Shown piece after piece: positions 26,477-39,249 of a stretch of 64,000 nucleotides of DNA. The stretch covers positions 620,001 to 684,000 of the forward strand of contig NZ_CP160453.1 of the NCBI RefSeq assembly GCF_040744945.1, written 5' to 3'. Under the pieces are notes generated by a model. The model was given only the letters and a program-made list of their open reading frames with translations, was not told where the DNA came from and did not search any database. How positions within the stretch are numbered: position 1 is the stretch's first letter; each line of letters opens with the position of its first letter. Position numbers and translations under genes: made by a program. The DNA is from Saccharothrix sp. HUAS TT1 (GTDB lineage Bacteria; Actinomycetota; Actinomycetes; Mycobacteriales; Pseudonocardiaceae).

Positions 26477-26488
26477 GGGGCCGGCGCC

Positions 26489-27460
26489 TCAAGTGGCGTT
26501 GCTGGAGTGGCCCGGGAACAGGTGGGCGTCCGGGTTGAGCAGCACGGCGATGTTGTTCACCGCGGTGGCGGCCTCGCCGAACCCGGTGGCGATCAGCTTG
26601 ACCTTGCCCGGGTACTGCGCGACGTCGCCCGCCGCGTAGACCCGGGGCCGGGCGGTGCGCATGGTGGTGTCCACCAGCACCGCCCGGTGGTCCAGCTCCA
26701 GGCCCCACGACTCGATCGGCCCGAGGTCGGCGGTGAAGCCGAGGGCCGCGACCACGGCCTGCGCGGGCAGCACCTTGCGGTCGCCGCCCTTGACCGCCAC
26801 CTCGACCTCGGCCAGGTCCGGCTCGCCGCGCAGCTCCAGCACCTCGGCGTCGGTGATGAGCTCCACGCCCAGGTCGCGGACCTGCCGCACGGTCGGCGGG
26901 TGCGCCCGGAACGTCGCGCGGCGGTGCACGAGGGTGACGCTGGCCGCGATCGGGTGCAGCGCGAGCGCCCAGTCGAACGCCGAGTCGCCGCCGCCGACCA
27001 CCACCACGTCCTGGCCCAGGTGCACGTCGAGCTTCGGCACGAAGTGCACCATGCCGCGGTCCAGCCAGCCGTCGCCCGCGGGCAGCGGGCGCGGCCGGAA
27101 CTCGCCGATGCCCGCCGTGATCAGCACGGCGCCCGCGCGCACCACGCCGCCGTCGGCCAGCCCGACCTCCAGTCGACCGTCCACTTCGGACAGCGTGCGG
27201 GCCTGGCGGCCGAGCAGGTAGGTCGGGCTCCACTGGTCGGCCTGCCGCACGAGCGCCGACACCAGGTCGCGACCGCGCACCGCCGGGAACCCGGCCACGT
27301 CGAAGATCATCTTCTCCGGGTACATCGCGGTGACCTGGCCGCCCGCCTCGGGCAGCGCGTCGACCAGCGCGACCGACAGGTCCCGGAACCCCGCGTAGTA
27401 CGCCGCGAACAGCCCGGTGGGGCCCGCACCGACGATCAGCAGGTCGACCTCAAGCTCCAT
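26489..27460 (-). CDS. TrxR-like ferredoxin--NADP+ reductase
   Basis: 323 residues. Two Rossmann folds are visible: an FAD site GAGPTGLFAAYYAGFR near the N-terminus and an NADPH site VVVGGGDSAFDWA near residue 155, plus the second FAD motif VYAAGDVAQYPGKVKLIATG. There is no CxxC redox motif, which separates it from thioredoxin reductase and points to the ferredoxin-NADP reductase type. It would supply electrons to ferredoxins. The ATG at 27460 gives a normal start. It is divergent from fumC. Confidence 0.88.
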   Translation of the reverse strand: MELEVDLLIVGAGPTGLFAAYYAGFRDLSVALVDALPEAGGQVTAMYPEKMIFDVAGFPAVRGRDLVSALVRQADQWSPTYLLGRQARTLSEVDGRLEVGLADGGVVRAGAVLITAGIGEFRPRPLPAGDGWLDRGMVHFVPKLDVHLGQDVVVVGGGDSAFDWALALHPIAASVTLVHRRATFRAHPPTVRQVRDLGVELITDAEVLELRGEPDLAEVEVAVKGGDRKVLPAQAVVAALGFTADLGPIESWGLELDHRAVLVDTTMRTARPRVYAAGDVAQYPGKVKLIATGFGEAATAVNNIAVLLNPDAHLFPGHSSNAT

Positions 27461-27539
27461 CCCTCGACCATAGGTGTTCAGCGCCACTGTTCCTACTCCT
27501 ATCGGGCCGTGCCCCGACGGGCGGTCCAAACTCGGTGGT

Positions 27540-28934
27540 ATGGCTGAACAGGAGTACCGCGTCGAGCACGACACGATGGGCGAGGTCCGGGTGCCGGCAG
27601 ACGCGTTGTGGCGTGCGCAGACGCAGCGCGCGGTGGAGAACTTCCCGATCTCCGGACGTGGTCTGGAACGCGCTCAGATCCGCGCGCTCGGCTTGCTCAA
27701 GGCCGCCGCGGCGCGGGTGAACGAGCGGTTGGAGGTGCTGGAACCCGAAGTCGCCGCGGCGATCGCCGAAGCCGCCGACTCGGTCGCGGCGGGCGAGCAC
27801 GACGCCCACTTCCCGGTCGACGTGTTCCAGACCGGGTCCGGCACGTCGTCGAACATGAACGCGAACGAGGTCATCGCCACCCTGGCGACCCGCGCCCTCG
27901 GCCGCGAGGTGCACCCGAACGACCACGTCAACGCGTCGCAGTCGTCCAACGACACGTTCCCGACCACGCTGCGGGTCGCGGCGACGGAGGCGGTCGCGCG
28001 GGACGTGATCCCGGCGCTGGAGCACCTGGCCTCGGTGCTGGAGGCGCGGGCCGCCGACTGGACGTCGCTGGTGAAGTCCGGTCGGACGCACCTGATGGAC
28101 GCCGTGCCGATCACGCTGGGCCAGGAGGCGGGCGCGTGGGCGACCCAGGTCCGGTACGGGGTCGAGCGGCTGACGTCGTCGCTGCCCCGGCTGGCCGAGC
28201 TGCCGATCGGCGGCACGGCCGTGGGCAGCGGGCTGAACGCGCCGGCGGGCTTCGGCGCGGCGGTGTCCGCGGAGCTGGCCGCCGTCACCGGCCTGCCGCT
28301 GACCGAGGCGCGCGACCACTTCGAGGCGCAGGCCACGCAGGACGGCGTGGTGGAGGTGTCCGGGCAGCTCCGCGCCACCGCCGTCGGGCTCTACAAGATC
28401 GCCAACGACCTGCGCTGGCTGGGTTCCGGCCCGCGCACCGGCCTGGGCGAGCTGGCGCTGCCGGACCTCCAGCCGGGCTCGTCGATCATGCCGGGCAAGG
28501 TCAACCCGGTGATCCCCGAGGCGACGATGATGGTGGTCGCGCAGGTGATCGGCAACGACGCGGCGGTCGCGTTCGCCGGGTCGCAGGGCAACTTCCAGCT
28601 GAACGTGATGCTGCCCGTGATCGCCCGCAACGTCCTGGAGTCGTCCCGCCTGCTGGCCGCCGTCGCCCGCCTGCTGGCCGACAAGGTCCTGACGGGCGTC
28701 GAACCGCAGGTCGAGCGGATGCGCGAGCACGCCGAGTCGTCGCCGTCCATCGTCACCCCCCTGAACCGCTACCTCGGCTACGAGGAGGCCGCCTCCATCG
28801 CCAAGCAGTCCCTGCGCGAGCGCAAGACCATCCGCGAGGTCGTCCTGGAACGCGGCCACGTCCCCGCCAAGCTCTCCGAAGCCGACCTCGACGCCGCCCT
28901 CGACGTCCTCCGCATGGCCACCGGCAACTCCTGA
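27540..28934 (+). CDS. fumC: Class II fumarate hydratase
   Basis: 464 residues. The superfamily signature [12 protein letters not shown] is present, together with [16 protein letters not shown] and [17 protein letters not shown]. It interconverts fumarate and malate without an iron-sulfur cluster. The ATG at 27540 gives [19 protein letters not shown], the standard start. It follows glpX in the conserved order. Confidence 0.97.
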   Translation: MAEQEYRVEHDTMGEVRVPADALWRAQTQRAVENFPISGRGLERAQIRALGLLKAAAARVNERLEVLEPEVAAAIAEAADSVAAGEHDAHFPVDVFQTGSGTSSNMNANEVIATLATRALGREVHPNDHVNASQSSNDTFPTTLRVAATEAVARDVIPALEHLASVLEARAADWTSLVKSGRTHLMDAVPITLGQEAGAWATQVRYGVERLTSSLPRLAELPIGGTAVGSGLNAPAGFGAAVSAELAAVTGLPLTEARDHFEAQATQDGVVEVSGQLRATAVGLYKIANDLRWLGSGPRTGLGELALPDLQPGSSIMPGKVNPVIPEATMMVVAQVIGNDAAVAFAGSQGNFQLNVMLPVIARNVLESSRLLAAVARLLADKVLTGVEPQVERMREHAESSPSIVTPLNRYLGYEEAASIAKQSLRERKTIREVVLERGHVPAKLSEADLDAALDVLRMATGNS

Positions 28935-28936
28935 CC

Positions 28937-29025
28937 CCCCGCGAGTCGTACCTCCACGCCCCGCGTGTCCTACGTTCGCGACCACCGTGTCCTACGTCCA
29001 GGACCCCTGAGTTCAACGCTCAGAA
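28937..29025. repeat. Intergenic repeat array of ~22-bp GAGTCGTAC / GTGTCCTAC units
   Basis: Four degenerate units begin at 28937, 28959, 28982 and 29004. Each has the pattern C(C)CCGCG(A/T)GTC(C/G)TAC or its GAGTTCAAC variant followed by 7-9 bp. The first unit plus the start of the second matches the reverse complement of 57542-57588 in about 26 of 28 positions. The last unit overlaps the 3' end of the EamA gene. It probably belongs to a dispersed intergenic repeat family. Confidence 0.65.
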
Positions 29026-29915
29026 CGCGCGAGCTGGGCTTTCCGGGCCGATCCGGGGTCGGTCGACGTCGACCGGCCCCGGAGCCCGACCACGCACCCC
29101 AGCGCCACCGAGGCCGCGCCCGCCACCGCCACCGCCGTCAACGCCTGCGCGCCCAGCGCCACCGACGCCGCCAGCCCGGCCACCGGCATCAACCCGATCA
29201 GCACACCGGCCCGGTCCGCGCCCAACCGCGCCACCGCGAAGTACCAGAGCCCGAACGCCACCGCCGTCACCAGCACCCCCAGCACCACCAGCGCCACGCC
29301 CTCCCGCGCGGTCGGCGCCTGCCACCCACCGAACGCCGTCCCCAGCGCCCCGCCGGCCACCGCCGCGAGCAGGCAGCACCACGTCGCCACCGCCACCCCG
29401 CCCAGCCGCCGCACCACACCCACCGCGAACAGCGTGAACGACACCTCACCCGCCATCGTCAGCAGCGCCAGCAGCAGCCCCGGCCCGTGCCACGACCCAC
29501 CGCCGGACAGCAGCACCACCCCGCCGACCACGGCCACCGCGCCCACCACTGCCGCACCGGCCGGCCTGCGCCCCGCCACCAGCGGCGCGACCAGCGCCAG
29601 CACCAGCGGGCTCCCGCCGAGCACGGCCGCGACGAACCCCGGTTCGGCGTACCGCTGCGCGTGCAGCACGCACGCGTTGAACCCGAGCATCCCGGTCGTG
29701 ACCAGCCCGAGCAGCGCCGGCCAGTCCCGCCGACCCGGCAGCGGCAGCCGCCCGCCCCGCAGGTGGGTCCACGCGAGCAGCACCACCGCGCCCAACGCGT
29801 ACCGCATCGCCTGACCCGTGAGCAGCGGGTACTCCTGGAGCAACCCCGTCACCGGCACGGACGCCCCCACGATCACCGACGACAGCACGCCCGACCCGAC
29901 CGCGATCCTTGTCAT
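29013..29915 (-). CDS. EamA/DMT-family transporter
   Basis: About 300 residues with ten hydrophobic segments arranged as two EamA repeats (MLGFNACVLHAQRYAEPGFV in the first, VTAVAFGLWYFAVARLGADR in the second). DMT transporters export amino acids or other small metabolites. It is divergently transcribed from a MocR regulator across a 47-bp gap with a dyad, so it is a likely target of that regulator. I chose the ATG at 29915; a GTG at 29930 in frame is the alternative. Confidence 0.88.
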   Translation of the reverse strand: MTRIAVGSGVLSSVIVGASVPVTGLLQEYPLLTGQAMRYALGAVVLLAWTHLRGGRLPLPGRRDWPALLGLVTTGMLGFNACVLHAQRYAEPGFVAAVLGGSPLVLALVAPLVAGRRPAGAAVVGAVAVVGGVVLLSGGGSWHGPGLLLALLTMAGEVSFTLFAVGVVRRLGGVAVATWCCLLAAVAGGALGTAFGGWQAPTAREGVALVVLGVLVTAVAFGLWYFAVARLGADRAGVLIGLMPVAGLAASVALGAQALTAVAVAGAASVALGCVVGLRGRSTSTDPGSARKAQLARSER

Positions 29916-29936
29916 GGCCAGGACTCTCACCGACCG

Positions 29937-29958
29937 GTGGTCCAGGCTTAAGCTCCAC
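29937..29958. promoter_or_regulatory. Candidate MocR operator between the EamA and MocR genes
   Basis: A 22-bp imperfect palindrome with GTGG/CCAC ends and a GCTTAAGC core sits in the 47-bp divergent gap, 4 bp before the MocR ATG. MocR proteins usually bind in their own divergent promoter. No binding-site consensus was checked. Confidence 0.45.
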
Positions 29959-29962
29959 TTCG

Positions 29963-31336
29963 ATGCCCGCCGACTGGACCACTTATCGCGAACTCCTCCT
30001 CCCCGCCCTCGACGGCAGGCGCGCGGTGGAGTCGGAGCTGCGCCGCGCCGTGCGGGACGGGCGGCTCGCGCCCGGCACCCGGCTGCCGTCCAGCCGCGAC
30101 CTCGCGGCCCAGCTCGGCGTCGCCCGCGGCACGGTCACGTCGGCCTACGCGCAGCTCGTCGGCGAGGGCTACCTGTCCGCACGGCGCGGCTCCGGCACCA
30201 CCGTGACGGCCGCCTTCTCGTGGCCGGGCGCGGCCCCCGAACCGGCGCCTGCGCCTGCGCCGAAGTTCCGCCACGACCTGCGGCCGGGTGTGCCCGCGTT
30301 GAGCGCGTTCCCGCGCGACGAGTGGCTGCGGGCGCAGCGGACGGCGCTGGCCGACCTGTCCACCGACGACCTCGGCTACCCCGACCCGGCCGGGTTCGGG
30401 CCGTTGCGCCACGAGCTGGCGGACTACCTCGGCCGGGTGCGCGCGGTGGCCGCCCGACCGTCCGAAGTGGTCGTCACGAACGGCGCGGCGGAGGGGATCT
30501 CGTTGCTGGGCCGGGTGTTGCAGGCCGCCGGGCACCGCAGCGTCGCGGTGGAGGAGCCGAGCCACTTCGGCGCCGCCGAGATGCTGGCCTCGCACGGCCT
30601 GGCGATCCGACCCGTCCCCGTCGACGACGACGGGCTTCGCGTCGACCTGCTGTCCACAACGGACTGCCGCGCGGTGTTCGTCACGGCGGCGCACCAGTTC
30701 CCCTTGGGTGTCGTGCTGCACCCGGAACGTCGGCGCGCGCTGCTGGAGTGGGCGCGCGCGTGCGACGGGGTGGTGGTGGAGGACGACTACGACGCCGAGC
30801 ACCGCTACGACCGGCCGGCCCTGGGCGCGATGCAGGCGCTCGACCCGACGCGCGTGGTGTACCAGGGCAGCGCCAGCAAGGTCCTCGCGCCCGCGTTGCG
30901 GCTGGGGTGGCTGCTGCTGCCGCCCGCGCTGCGCGACGTCGTGGTCGACCGCAAGCGGTTGGACGACCTCGGCACCGGCACGCTGCACCAGGCCGCGTTC
31001 GCCCGGCTGCTGAGCACCGGCGGGTACGACCGGCACCTGCGCCGGACCCGGCAGCTGTACCGGGCGCGGCGGGACGCGCTGCTGGCCGAGCTGCGGGCCG
31101 TGCTGCCGGACTGGGAGCCGATCGGGGTGGCGGCCGGGCTGCACGTGGTCGTGCGGTTGCCCGCCGGCACGGACGACGTGGCGCTGCAGGAGCGGCTGGC
31201 GCGGCGTGGCGTCAACGCGCCGGCGCTGGCGAACTACGCCCGCACGCCGACGTTCCCCGGGCTGGTACTCGGGTACGCGGCGCTGACGCCGGACCGGCTC
31301 CGGGAGGCCGTCCGGGCGCTGCGCGCCGCGGCCTGA
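29963..31336 (+). CDS. MocR-type regulator (GntR wHTH fused to PLP aminotransferase fold)
   Basis: 457 residues. The N-terminal GntR winged helix is clear (RLPSSRDLAAQLGVARGTVT, then YAQLVGEGYL). A linker follows, then a fold-type-I aminotransferase domain with FVTAAHQFPLGVVL, VVEDDYDAEHRYDR and the PLP-lysine motif YQGSASKVLAPALRLGW. MocR proteins sense PLP or amino-acid-derived ligands and commonly regulate a divergent transporter, here the EamA gene. The ATG at 29963 gives MPADWTTYRELLLPALDG. Confidence 0.92.
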   Translation: MPADWTTYRELLLPALDGRRAVESELRRAVRDGRLAPGTRLPSSRDLAAQLGVARGTVTSAYAQLVGEGYLSARRGSGTTVTAAFSWPGAAPEPAPAPAPKFRHDLRPGVPALSAFPRDEWLRAQRTALADLSTDDLGYPDPAGFGPLRHELADYLGRVRAVAARPSEVVVTNGAAEGISLLGRVLQAAGHRSVAVEEPSHFGAAEMLASHGLAIRPVPVDDDGLRVDLLSTTDCRAVFVTAAHQFPLGVVLHPERRRALLEWARACDGVVVEDDYDAEHRYDRPALGAMQALDPTRVVYQGSASKVLAPALRLGWLLLPPALRDVVVDRKRLDDLGTGTLHQAAFARLLSTGGYDRHLRRTRQLYRARRDALLAELRAVLPDWEPIGVAAGLHVVVRLPAGTDDVALQERLARRGVNAPALANYARTPTFPGLVLGYAALTPDRLREAVRALRAAA

Positions 31337-31364
31337 CCTGTTTTTGTCGGTGTCCGGGTGCACC

Positions 31365-34482
<3,118 letters not shown>

Positions 34483-34488
34483 CCGCAG

Positions 34489-34605
34489 ACCAACACCGCA
34501 CAGCCCGCACCGCAGACCCAGCACCGCACGGCCCGCCCCGCACAGTCAGCACTGCACGGTCGGCACCGCACGATCGGCGCAGGCCCTGCGGTGCGGGCCG
34601 TGCGG
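34489..34605. repeat. Iterated ACCGCAC-rich region with long-range hairpin after guaB1
   Basis: ACCGCA recurs at short intervals after the guaB1 stop. A 19-bp block at 34524-34542 is complementary to 34587-34605 with one mismatch, leaving a 44-nt loop. It probably acts as a terminator region for guaB1. No coding frame is supported in 34483-34648. Confidence 0.55.
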
Positions 34606-34648
34606 CGCTCGGCCGGCGGGGCCGCTGAACCGGTCCGATGATCTGGCG

Positions 34649-35389
34649 ATGAGCACCGCGACCGCACACCGCTCCACCGCCTGGCACACCGGCTCACGCG
34701 TGTGGCACGGCGTGCTGGCCGCGGTGATCGCCGCGTCGCTGATCACCCAGTTGGCGCTGATCTCCACCGGCGGGGCGGACGTCAACGCCGGGCACGCCGA
34801 AGCGCAGGTGGCGGTCGGCGTCCGGTTCGTCCGCCTGTTCAGCTACTTCACCATCCAGAGCAACCTGTTCGTCCTGGTCGTGGCGATCACCCTGGCGCTG
34901 GACCCCGCCCGCGACGGCCGCGCCTGGCGGGTGGCGCGGCTGGACGCCCTGCTCGGCATCACCATCACCGGCCTGGTGTTCGCGCTCCTGCTCGCACCGC
35001 TGGTCCACCCGGTCGGCCCGGCCTGGTGGGTGAACCTCGGCTTCCACCGCCTGGCCCCGGTGCTGACCGTGCTCGGCTGGCTGCTGTTCGGCCCCCGGCC
35101 GCGCGTCGACCGGTCGACCGCCGCCTGGGCGCTGCTCGGCTGGCCCGTGCTGTGGATCGCCTACACGTTCATCCACGGCGCGATCACCGACTGGTACCCC
35201 TACCCCTTCCTGGACGTCACCGAACTGGGCTTCAGCACGGCCCTGCGCAACACGCTGTTCGTGGTGCTGGCCGCCGCCGTCATCGCCTGGCTGGTGGCGA
35301 TCGCGGACGCGAAGCTCCGCCCGAAGCCGGGCGCCTCCCCCACCGAGGCGGGGGAGGCGCCCAGGCGGTCGAACGATCAGGAGGCGTAG
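34649..35389 (+). CDS. Pr6Pr-family integral membrane protein
   Basis: 246 residues with six hydrophobic helices ([98 protein letters not shown]). The [12 protein letters not shown] block and [17 protein letters not shown] are characteristic of Pr6Pr/FAR-17a-like membrane proteins, whose function in bacteria is unknown. It is convergent with phoH2 and overlaps its 3' end by 13 bp. Confidence 0.82.
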   Translation: MSTATAHRSTAWHTGSRVWHGVLAAVIAASLITQLALISTGGADVNAGHAEAQVAVGVRFVRLFSYFTIQSNLFVLVVAITLALDPARDGRAWRVARLDALLGITITGLVFALLLAPLVHPVGPAWWVNLGFHRLAPVLTVLGWLLFGPRPRVDRSTAAWALLGWPVLWIAYTFIHGAITDWYPYPFLDVTELGFSTALRNTLFVVLAAAVIAWLVAIADAKLRPKPGASPTEAGEAPRRSNDQEA

Positions 35390-36753
35390 TCCTCCAGCAT
35401 CTCGGTGACCAGCGCGGCGATCGGCGAGCGCTCCGACCGCGTCAGCGTGACGTGCGCGAACAGCGGGTGGCCCTTCAGCTTCTCGATCACCGCCGCCACC
35501 CCGTCGTGCCGCCCGACCCGCAGGTTGTCGCGCTGCGCGACGTCGTGCGTCAGCACCACCCGCGAGTTGGAGCCCAACCGGGACAGCACGGTCAGCAGCA
35601 CGTTGCGCTCCAACGACTGCGCCTCGTCCACGATCACGAACGAGTCGTGCAGCGACCGGCCGCGGATGTGGGTCAGCGGCATGACCTCCAGCATGCCGCG
35701 GTCCATGACCTCCTCGACCACGTCCTGGCTGACCAGCGCGCCGAGCGTGTCGAACACCGCCTGCGCCCACGGCTGCATCTTCTCGCTCTCGGAACCGGGC
35801 AGGTAGCCCAGCTCCTGGCCGCCCACCGCGTACAGCGGGCGGAAGACCACCACCTTGCGGTGCTGGCGGCGTTCCATGACCGCTTCCAGACCCGCGCACA
35901 GCGCGAGCGCCGACTTCCCGGTGCCGGCCCGTCCGCCCAGCGAGACGATGCCGACCTCGGTGTCCAGCAGCAGGTCCAGCGCCACCCGCTGCTCGGCCGA
36001 CCGGCCGTGCAGCCCGAACGCCTCCCGGTCACCGCGCACCAACCGCAGCCGCTTGTCCGGCGTGACCCGGCCCAGCGCGCTCGACGTGCCCGCCAGCAGC
36101 CGCAACCCGCTGTGGCAGGGCAGCTCGGCGACGTGCGCCAGGTCGAACAGCGCCGGGTCGATCACGCTCTCCCGGTACAGGGCGTCCACCACGGACTGGT
36201 CGACGTCCAGGTCGGACATCCCCGAGTACCCGGACAGCGTGACGTCGTGCGCCCGGTACTCCTCGGCGGCGAGCCCGACCGCGCCCGCCTTGACGCGCAG
36301 CGGCATGTCCTTCGTGACCAGCGTGACGGTGTCGCCCTCGGCCGCGAGGTTCAGCGCGCAGGCCAGTATCCGGGCGTCGTTGGAGTCCGTGCGGAAACCC
36401 GCGGGCAGCACCTCCGGGTCGGAGTGGTTGAGCTCGACGCGCAACGTGCCGCCGTGCTCCCCGATCGGCACCGGGCGGTCCAACCGGCCGTGGCGCGATC
36501 GCAGGTCGTCGAGCAGGCGCAACGCCTCCCGGGCGAACCAACCCAGCTCGGGGTGGTGCCGCTTGCCCTCCAGCTCGCTGATCACCACGAGCGGCAGCAC
36601 GACCTCGTGCTCGGCGAACCGCGTGGTGGCCAGTGGGTCGGAGAGCAGCACGGACGTGTCCACCACGTACGTGTTGGTCGTCGGCGCGTCAGAGCGCCCG
36701 GAAGTGCTGCGCGATGAGCCTGAGGAACGGCTCGCGGGTCGTCGTGCGTTCAC
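35377..36753 (-). CDS. phoH2: PhoH2: PIN-domain RNase fused to PhoH ATPase/helicase
   Basis: 458 residues. The N-terminal PIN domain begins [18 protein letters not shown] and has acidic residues in [20 protein letters not shown] and [11 protein letters not shown]. The C-terminal PhoH domain has Walker [34 protein letters not shown] and DEAQSLERN. Mycobacterial PhoH2 is a sequence-specific RNA helicase and RNase in a toxin-antitoxin context. I saw no convincing small antitoxin gene directly upstream here. The GTG at 36753 follows GAGGGAG. Confidence 0.94.
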   Translation of the reverse strand: MNARRPASRSSGSSRSTSGRSDAPTTNTYVVDTSVLLSDPLATTRFAEHEVVLPLVVISELEGKRHHPELGWFAREALRLLDDLRSRHGRLDRPVPIGEHGGTLRVELNHSDPEVLPAGFRTDSNDARILACALNLAAEGDTVTLVTKDMPLRVKAGAVGLAAEEYRAHDVTLSGYSGMSDLDVDQSVVDALYRESVIDPALFDLAHVAELPCHSGLRLLAGTSSALGRVTPDKRLRLVRGDREAFGLHGRSAEQRVALDLLLDTEVGIVSLGGRAGTGKSALALCAGLEAVMERRQHRKVVVFRPLYAVGGQELGYLPGSESEKMQPWAQAVFDTLGALVSQDVVEEVMDRGMLEVMPLTHIRGRSLHDSFVIVDEAQSLERNVLLTVLSRLGSNSRVVLTHDVAQRDNLRVGRHDGVAAVIEKLKGHPLFAHVTLTRSERSPIAALVTEMLEDYAS

Positions 36754-37118
36754 GGCAACTCCCTCACGAACGCGGCACCCGCGTCCGCTCCTCGCTGGGC
36801 CAGGCACCACCCCGATCGACCGGCACGCCGTCTAGCTCAGGCGCACCGACCACGAGGGCCGGGTGCCGGCCCCCTCGCGCACACCGCCACGATCAGGGCC
36901 TCCCTGCGCGGTCCGCAGTGGACGCGTCCCGCCAACCGGAAGTTACCTCCGCCGGTCCCTCTTATGCAGGCAGCCACACAGGTGATTCGTCAATTCGTCA
37001 CCTGGCCGCAAAATTGGCGAAATCCGCCCAGTGGGGGTCTCCACGGCCGATCCGGGGGCATCACAACGGCCCAACGGGGCATCGTCCGTGCAGCTCAGAG
37101 GTGGTGCGGCGAGGTAGA
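36754..37118 (-). promoter_or_regulatory. Long phoH2 leader with a 7-bp dyad and TTCGTCA direct repeats
   Basis: This 365-bp gap holds no supported gene. At 36979-37004, CAGGTGA and TCACCTG form a perfect dyad 12 bp apart, and ATTCGTCA is repeated between the arms. The surrounding stretch (36950-37020) is clearly A/T-richer than its neighbours, as expected for a promoter-operator. The rest of the gap shows nothing I can name. Confidence 0.4.
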
Positions 37119-38396
37119 TCACCCGGGGTCGCGGGACAGCCAGGGCACCCCCGCCGCGACCTCTTCCGCCAACACCGCCGGCACCAGCGGTTCGTCGAGC
37201 AACCGCAGGTAGCGGTCACTCATGGTGTCGGTGTGCGCACGCAGGTCGAGCCACGCGCGGACCAGTCGCACACCCTCCACGTACGTCGTCGTGTACGCCC
37301 GCCACAGAGGGTCACCGAGGAAACGCAGCATGTGACGGGCGCGGCGTTCGGGGACCAGCAGCCAGCGGCACAGGAAGTCCACCACGTCATCCGGGTGGGC
37401 ACGCCGGTCGTGCAGCATCAAGGCGGCGTCCTGACGCACGGTGAGCAGCCCGGACAGCGCGGCCTCGACGCGCTCGGACAGCTCGCCGTCCATCCGCAGG
37501 CCGAGGTCGGCCACCACCTCCTCCGCCCAGCGGCCCCAACCCGCGCCGACCACGGCGTGCAGGCCCAGCTCGGCCATGCCCTCGGCCATCAGGCACTGCG
37601 GCGTGTTGATCAGGAACAGCGCCTGCTCGGCATGCCCGCGCTTGCCGACCAGGCCCACCTCCTTGCGGCAGTGCTCGGTGTGGTGGCCGGGGTAGGACTC
37701 GTGCGCGACCAGGTGCGGCAGGTTCGACATCCGGTGGCCGAGGTCGGCGTTGACCGCCACCCGCGACCGGAAGCCGCCCAGGTAGTAGTTGAAGCCGCTC
37801 CACGGCTTGTCGGTGACGACCTCGTACTCCACCACCTCCTCGGCGGGCAGCTCGAACCGCTGCCGGACGCGGTCGCGCAGCGCGCTGGACAGGGCGTGCA
37901 CGGTGCCCTTGAGGCGGCGCGGCGGCACCTCGTCCAGCGCGCGGTGGTCGGCGAGCCGTTCGCGCAGCGTGCCGGGGCCGGGCAGCAGCTCGTCCAGGCG
38001 GGCGTGCGCGCGGCGGTAGGTGTCGGGGTGGCCGGGGGCGATGTCGACCTGGAAGTAGGCCCGGACCTCGTCCACGAAGCCGACGCGCACGCCGGCGAGC
38101 TTGCGCGCGGTCGTCTCGACGGCGACCAGGTGGGCCTCCAGGAACCGCTCGCGCTCCGGCGCCAGGCCGGCGCCCGGCAGCTCGCGGCGCAGCAGCGACG
38201 CCTGGCGGGCCAGCGCGGTCGGGTGCGGCCTCGGTTCGCGGTCCACGGCGCGGCGCAGCGCGGGGTCGCCGGTGAACGAGTCGACCAGGCCCGGGGACAG
38301 CTTGTCCAGCCGCAGCCCGAGCAACAGGTACTCCCGCACGATCCGGTCGCCGTCCACGGACTGAAGACCATACGAGATGACCGCCCGGTTTACCAC
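37119..38396 (-). CDS. DUF885-family zinc peptidase-like protein
   Basis: 425 residues. The probable metal site is HESYPGHHTEH near residue 225, preceded by the family blocks KPWSGFNYYLGGFRSRVAVN and NLPHLVAHESYPGHH, and followed by CLMAEGMAELGLHAVVG. DUF885 proteins are related to M32/M3-like metallopeptidases, some of them cytosolic dipeptidases; no signal peptide is seen here. The GTG at 38396 has GGAGCG at proper spacing. Its upstream region is shared with the first chaplin/rodlin-like gene. Confidence 0.82.
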   Translation of the reverse strand: MVNRAVISYGLQSVDGDRIVREYLLLGLRLDKLSPGLVDSFTGDPALRRAVDREPRPHPTALARQASLLRRELPGAGLAPERERFLEAHLVAVETTARKLAGVRVGFVDEVRAYFQVDIAPGHPDTYRRAHARLDELLPGPGTLRERLADHRALDEVPPRRLKGTVHALSSALRDRVRQRFELPAEEVVEYEVVTDKPWSGFNYYLGGFRSRVAVNADLGHRMSNLPHLVAHESYPGHHTEHCRKEVGLVGKRGHAEQALFLINTPQCLMAEGMAELGLHAVVGAGWGRWAEEVVADLGLRMDGELSERVEAALSGLLTVRQDAALMLHDRRAHPDDVVDFLCRWLLVPERRARHMLRFLGDPLWRAYTTTYVEGVRLVRAWLDLRAHTDTMSDRYLRLLDEPLVPAVLAEEVAAGVPWLSRDPG

Positions 38397-38464
38397 AGGC
38401 GCTCCGCACGGACTAATTGCGACGGGAAAAGACACCGTAACGAGGGATAGCCACCTTCGGTGGA

Positions 38465-38480
38465 TCACACAATGGTGTCA
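38465..38480. promoter_or_regulatory. Shared dyad upstream of the first chaplin/rodlin-like gene
   Basis: TCACACAATGGTGTCA is a near-palindrome that recurs with one change at 39093-39108, upstream of the second paralogue. The two copies lie 127 and 157 bp before the start codons. A common regulator is inferred. Confidence 0.5.
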
Positions 38481-38591
38481 CAGAGATCCAGATGGGGGCG
38501 GCGGTTCGGTAGTTTGCGCACAGACAACCGACATCCGGGCTTCCGAGCAGCGCTGGATCGACCGGGGGAACCCCCAAAGAGGAGTGTTGAA

Positions 38592-38921
38592 GTGCTGAAG
38601 AAGGCAAGCACCGTCGCCGCGGTCGTGACCGGAATGATGCTGTTGGGCGCTCCCGCATTCGCCTTCGCCGGCGAGCCCCACGAGCACGGGCACGGCCACG
38701 ACGGCCACAGCTACGGCTCGTGGAACCTCTCCGTGGACGAGGGTGAAGAAGGGGACGTGGCCGACCAGTTCGGTCTGCTCAACTTCGGCAACGACTCGGA
38801 CGTCGCGAGCAACCTCAACGTCTGCGAGACCGAGGTCAACGTCATCGGCATCCCGGTGCTGTCGCAGAACGACGAGAGCGTCTGCATCGCGACCGACAAC
38901 GACGACAACGACGGCAACTGA
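38592..38921 (+). CDS. Small secreted chaplin/rodlin-like acidic protein, copy 1
   Basis: 109 residues. A Sec signal peptide (MLKKASTVAAVVTGMM to about AFAFA) is followed by a His/Gly-rich stretch (HEHGHGHDGH), then a conserved core with two cysteines in LNVCETEVNVIG and QNDESVC, and an Asp/Asn tail ending NDDNDGN. The Cys-x-x-x-VNVIG block and the second Cys 19 residues later resemble the chaplin domain (NVCGNTVNVIG, Cys 18 later), while the MLKKA signal and GD-Q-L run resemble rodlins. The spacing is not identical to either family. It probably coats hyphae or spores, but this is inference. The GTG at 38592 follows GAGGAG. Confidence 0.6.
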   Translation: MLKKASTVAAVVTGMMLLGAPAFAFAGEPHEHGHGHDGHSYGSWNLSVDEGEEGDVADQFGLLNFGNDSDVASNLNVCETEVNVIGIPVLSQNDESVCIATDNDDNDGN

Positions 38922-38951
38922 GCAGGCCGCGGCCTGTTCACGGGCCGTCCG

Positions 38952-38989
38952 GGCGCACCACGCCGCCGCACGGCCGGGCGTGGTGCGCC
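38952..38989 (+). terminator. Terminator hairpin after copy 1
   Basis: A perfect 13-bp stem (GGCGCACCACGCC / GGCGTGGTGCGCC) with a 12-nt loop, preceded by a separate 14-bp palindrome (CAGGCCGCGGCCTG) right after the stop codon. The remaining gap to 39249 carries only promoter elements of copy 2. Confidence 0.75.
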
Positions 38990-39092
38990 GGCCACCGGGA
39001 AAGCGGTAGCGCGCAATACCGCTGAATCGGTGGCGCAAGAACGTGGCGCAATGTCGGAACAAGCCCGAGAACCAAACTCAAAAACATTGCGT

Positions 39093-39108
39093 TCACACGA
39101 TGGTGTCA
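39093..39108. promoter_or_regulatory. Shared dyad upstream of the second chaplin/rodlin-like gene
   Basis: TCACACGATGGTGTCA matches the copy at 38465-38480 in 15 of 16 positions. A second shared stretch (CGAGGGCATACC here, CGAGGGATAGCC at 38439) also recurs but in a different order relative to the dyad. Confidence 0.5.
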
Positions 39109-39249
39109 GCCGGGTGCAATCCACAACGCAGACCGGTAAATTATCGAAGCGAGGGCATACCGCCTGAGCCGCCAGACTCCCCGAATGCTCGCCAATGACG
39201 AGCGCGGTTGGGCGTCACACAAATCCCCCACTAGAGGAGTGTGTTCTAC

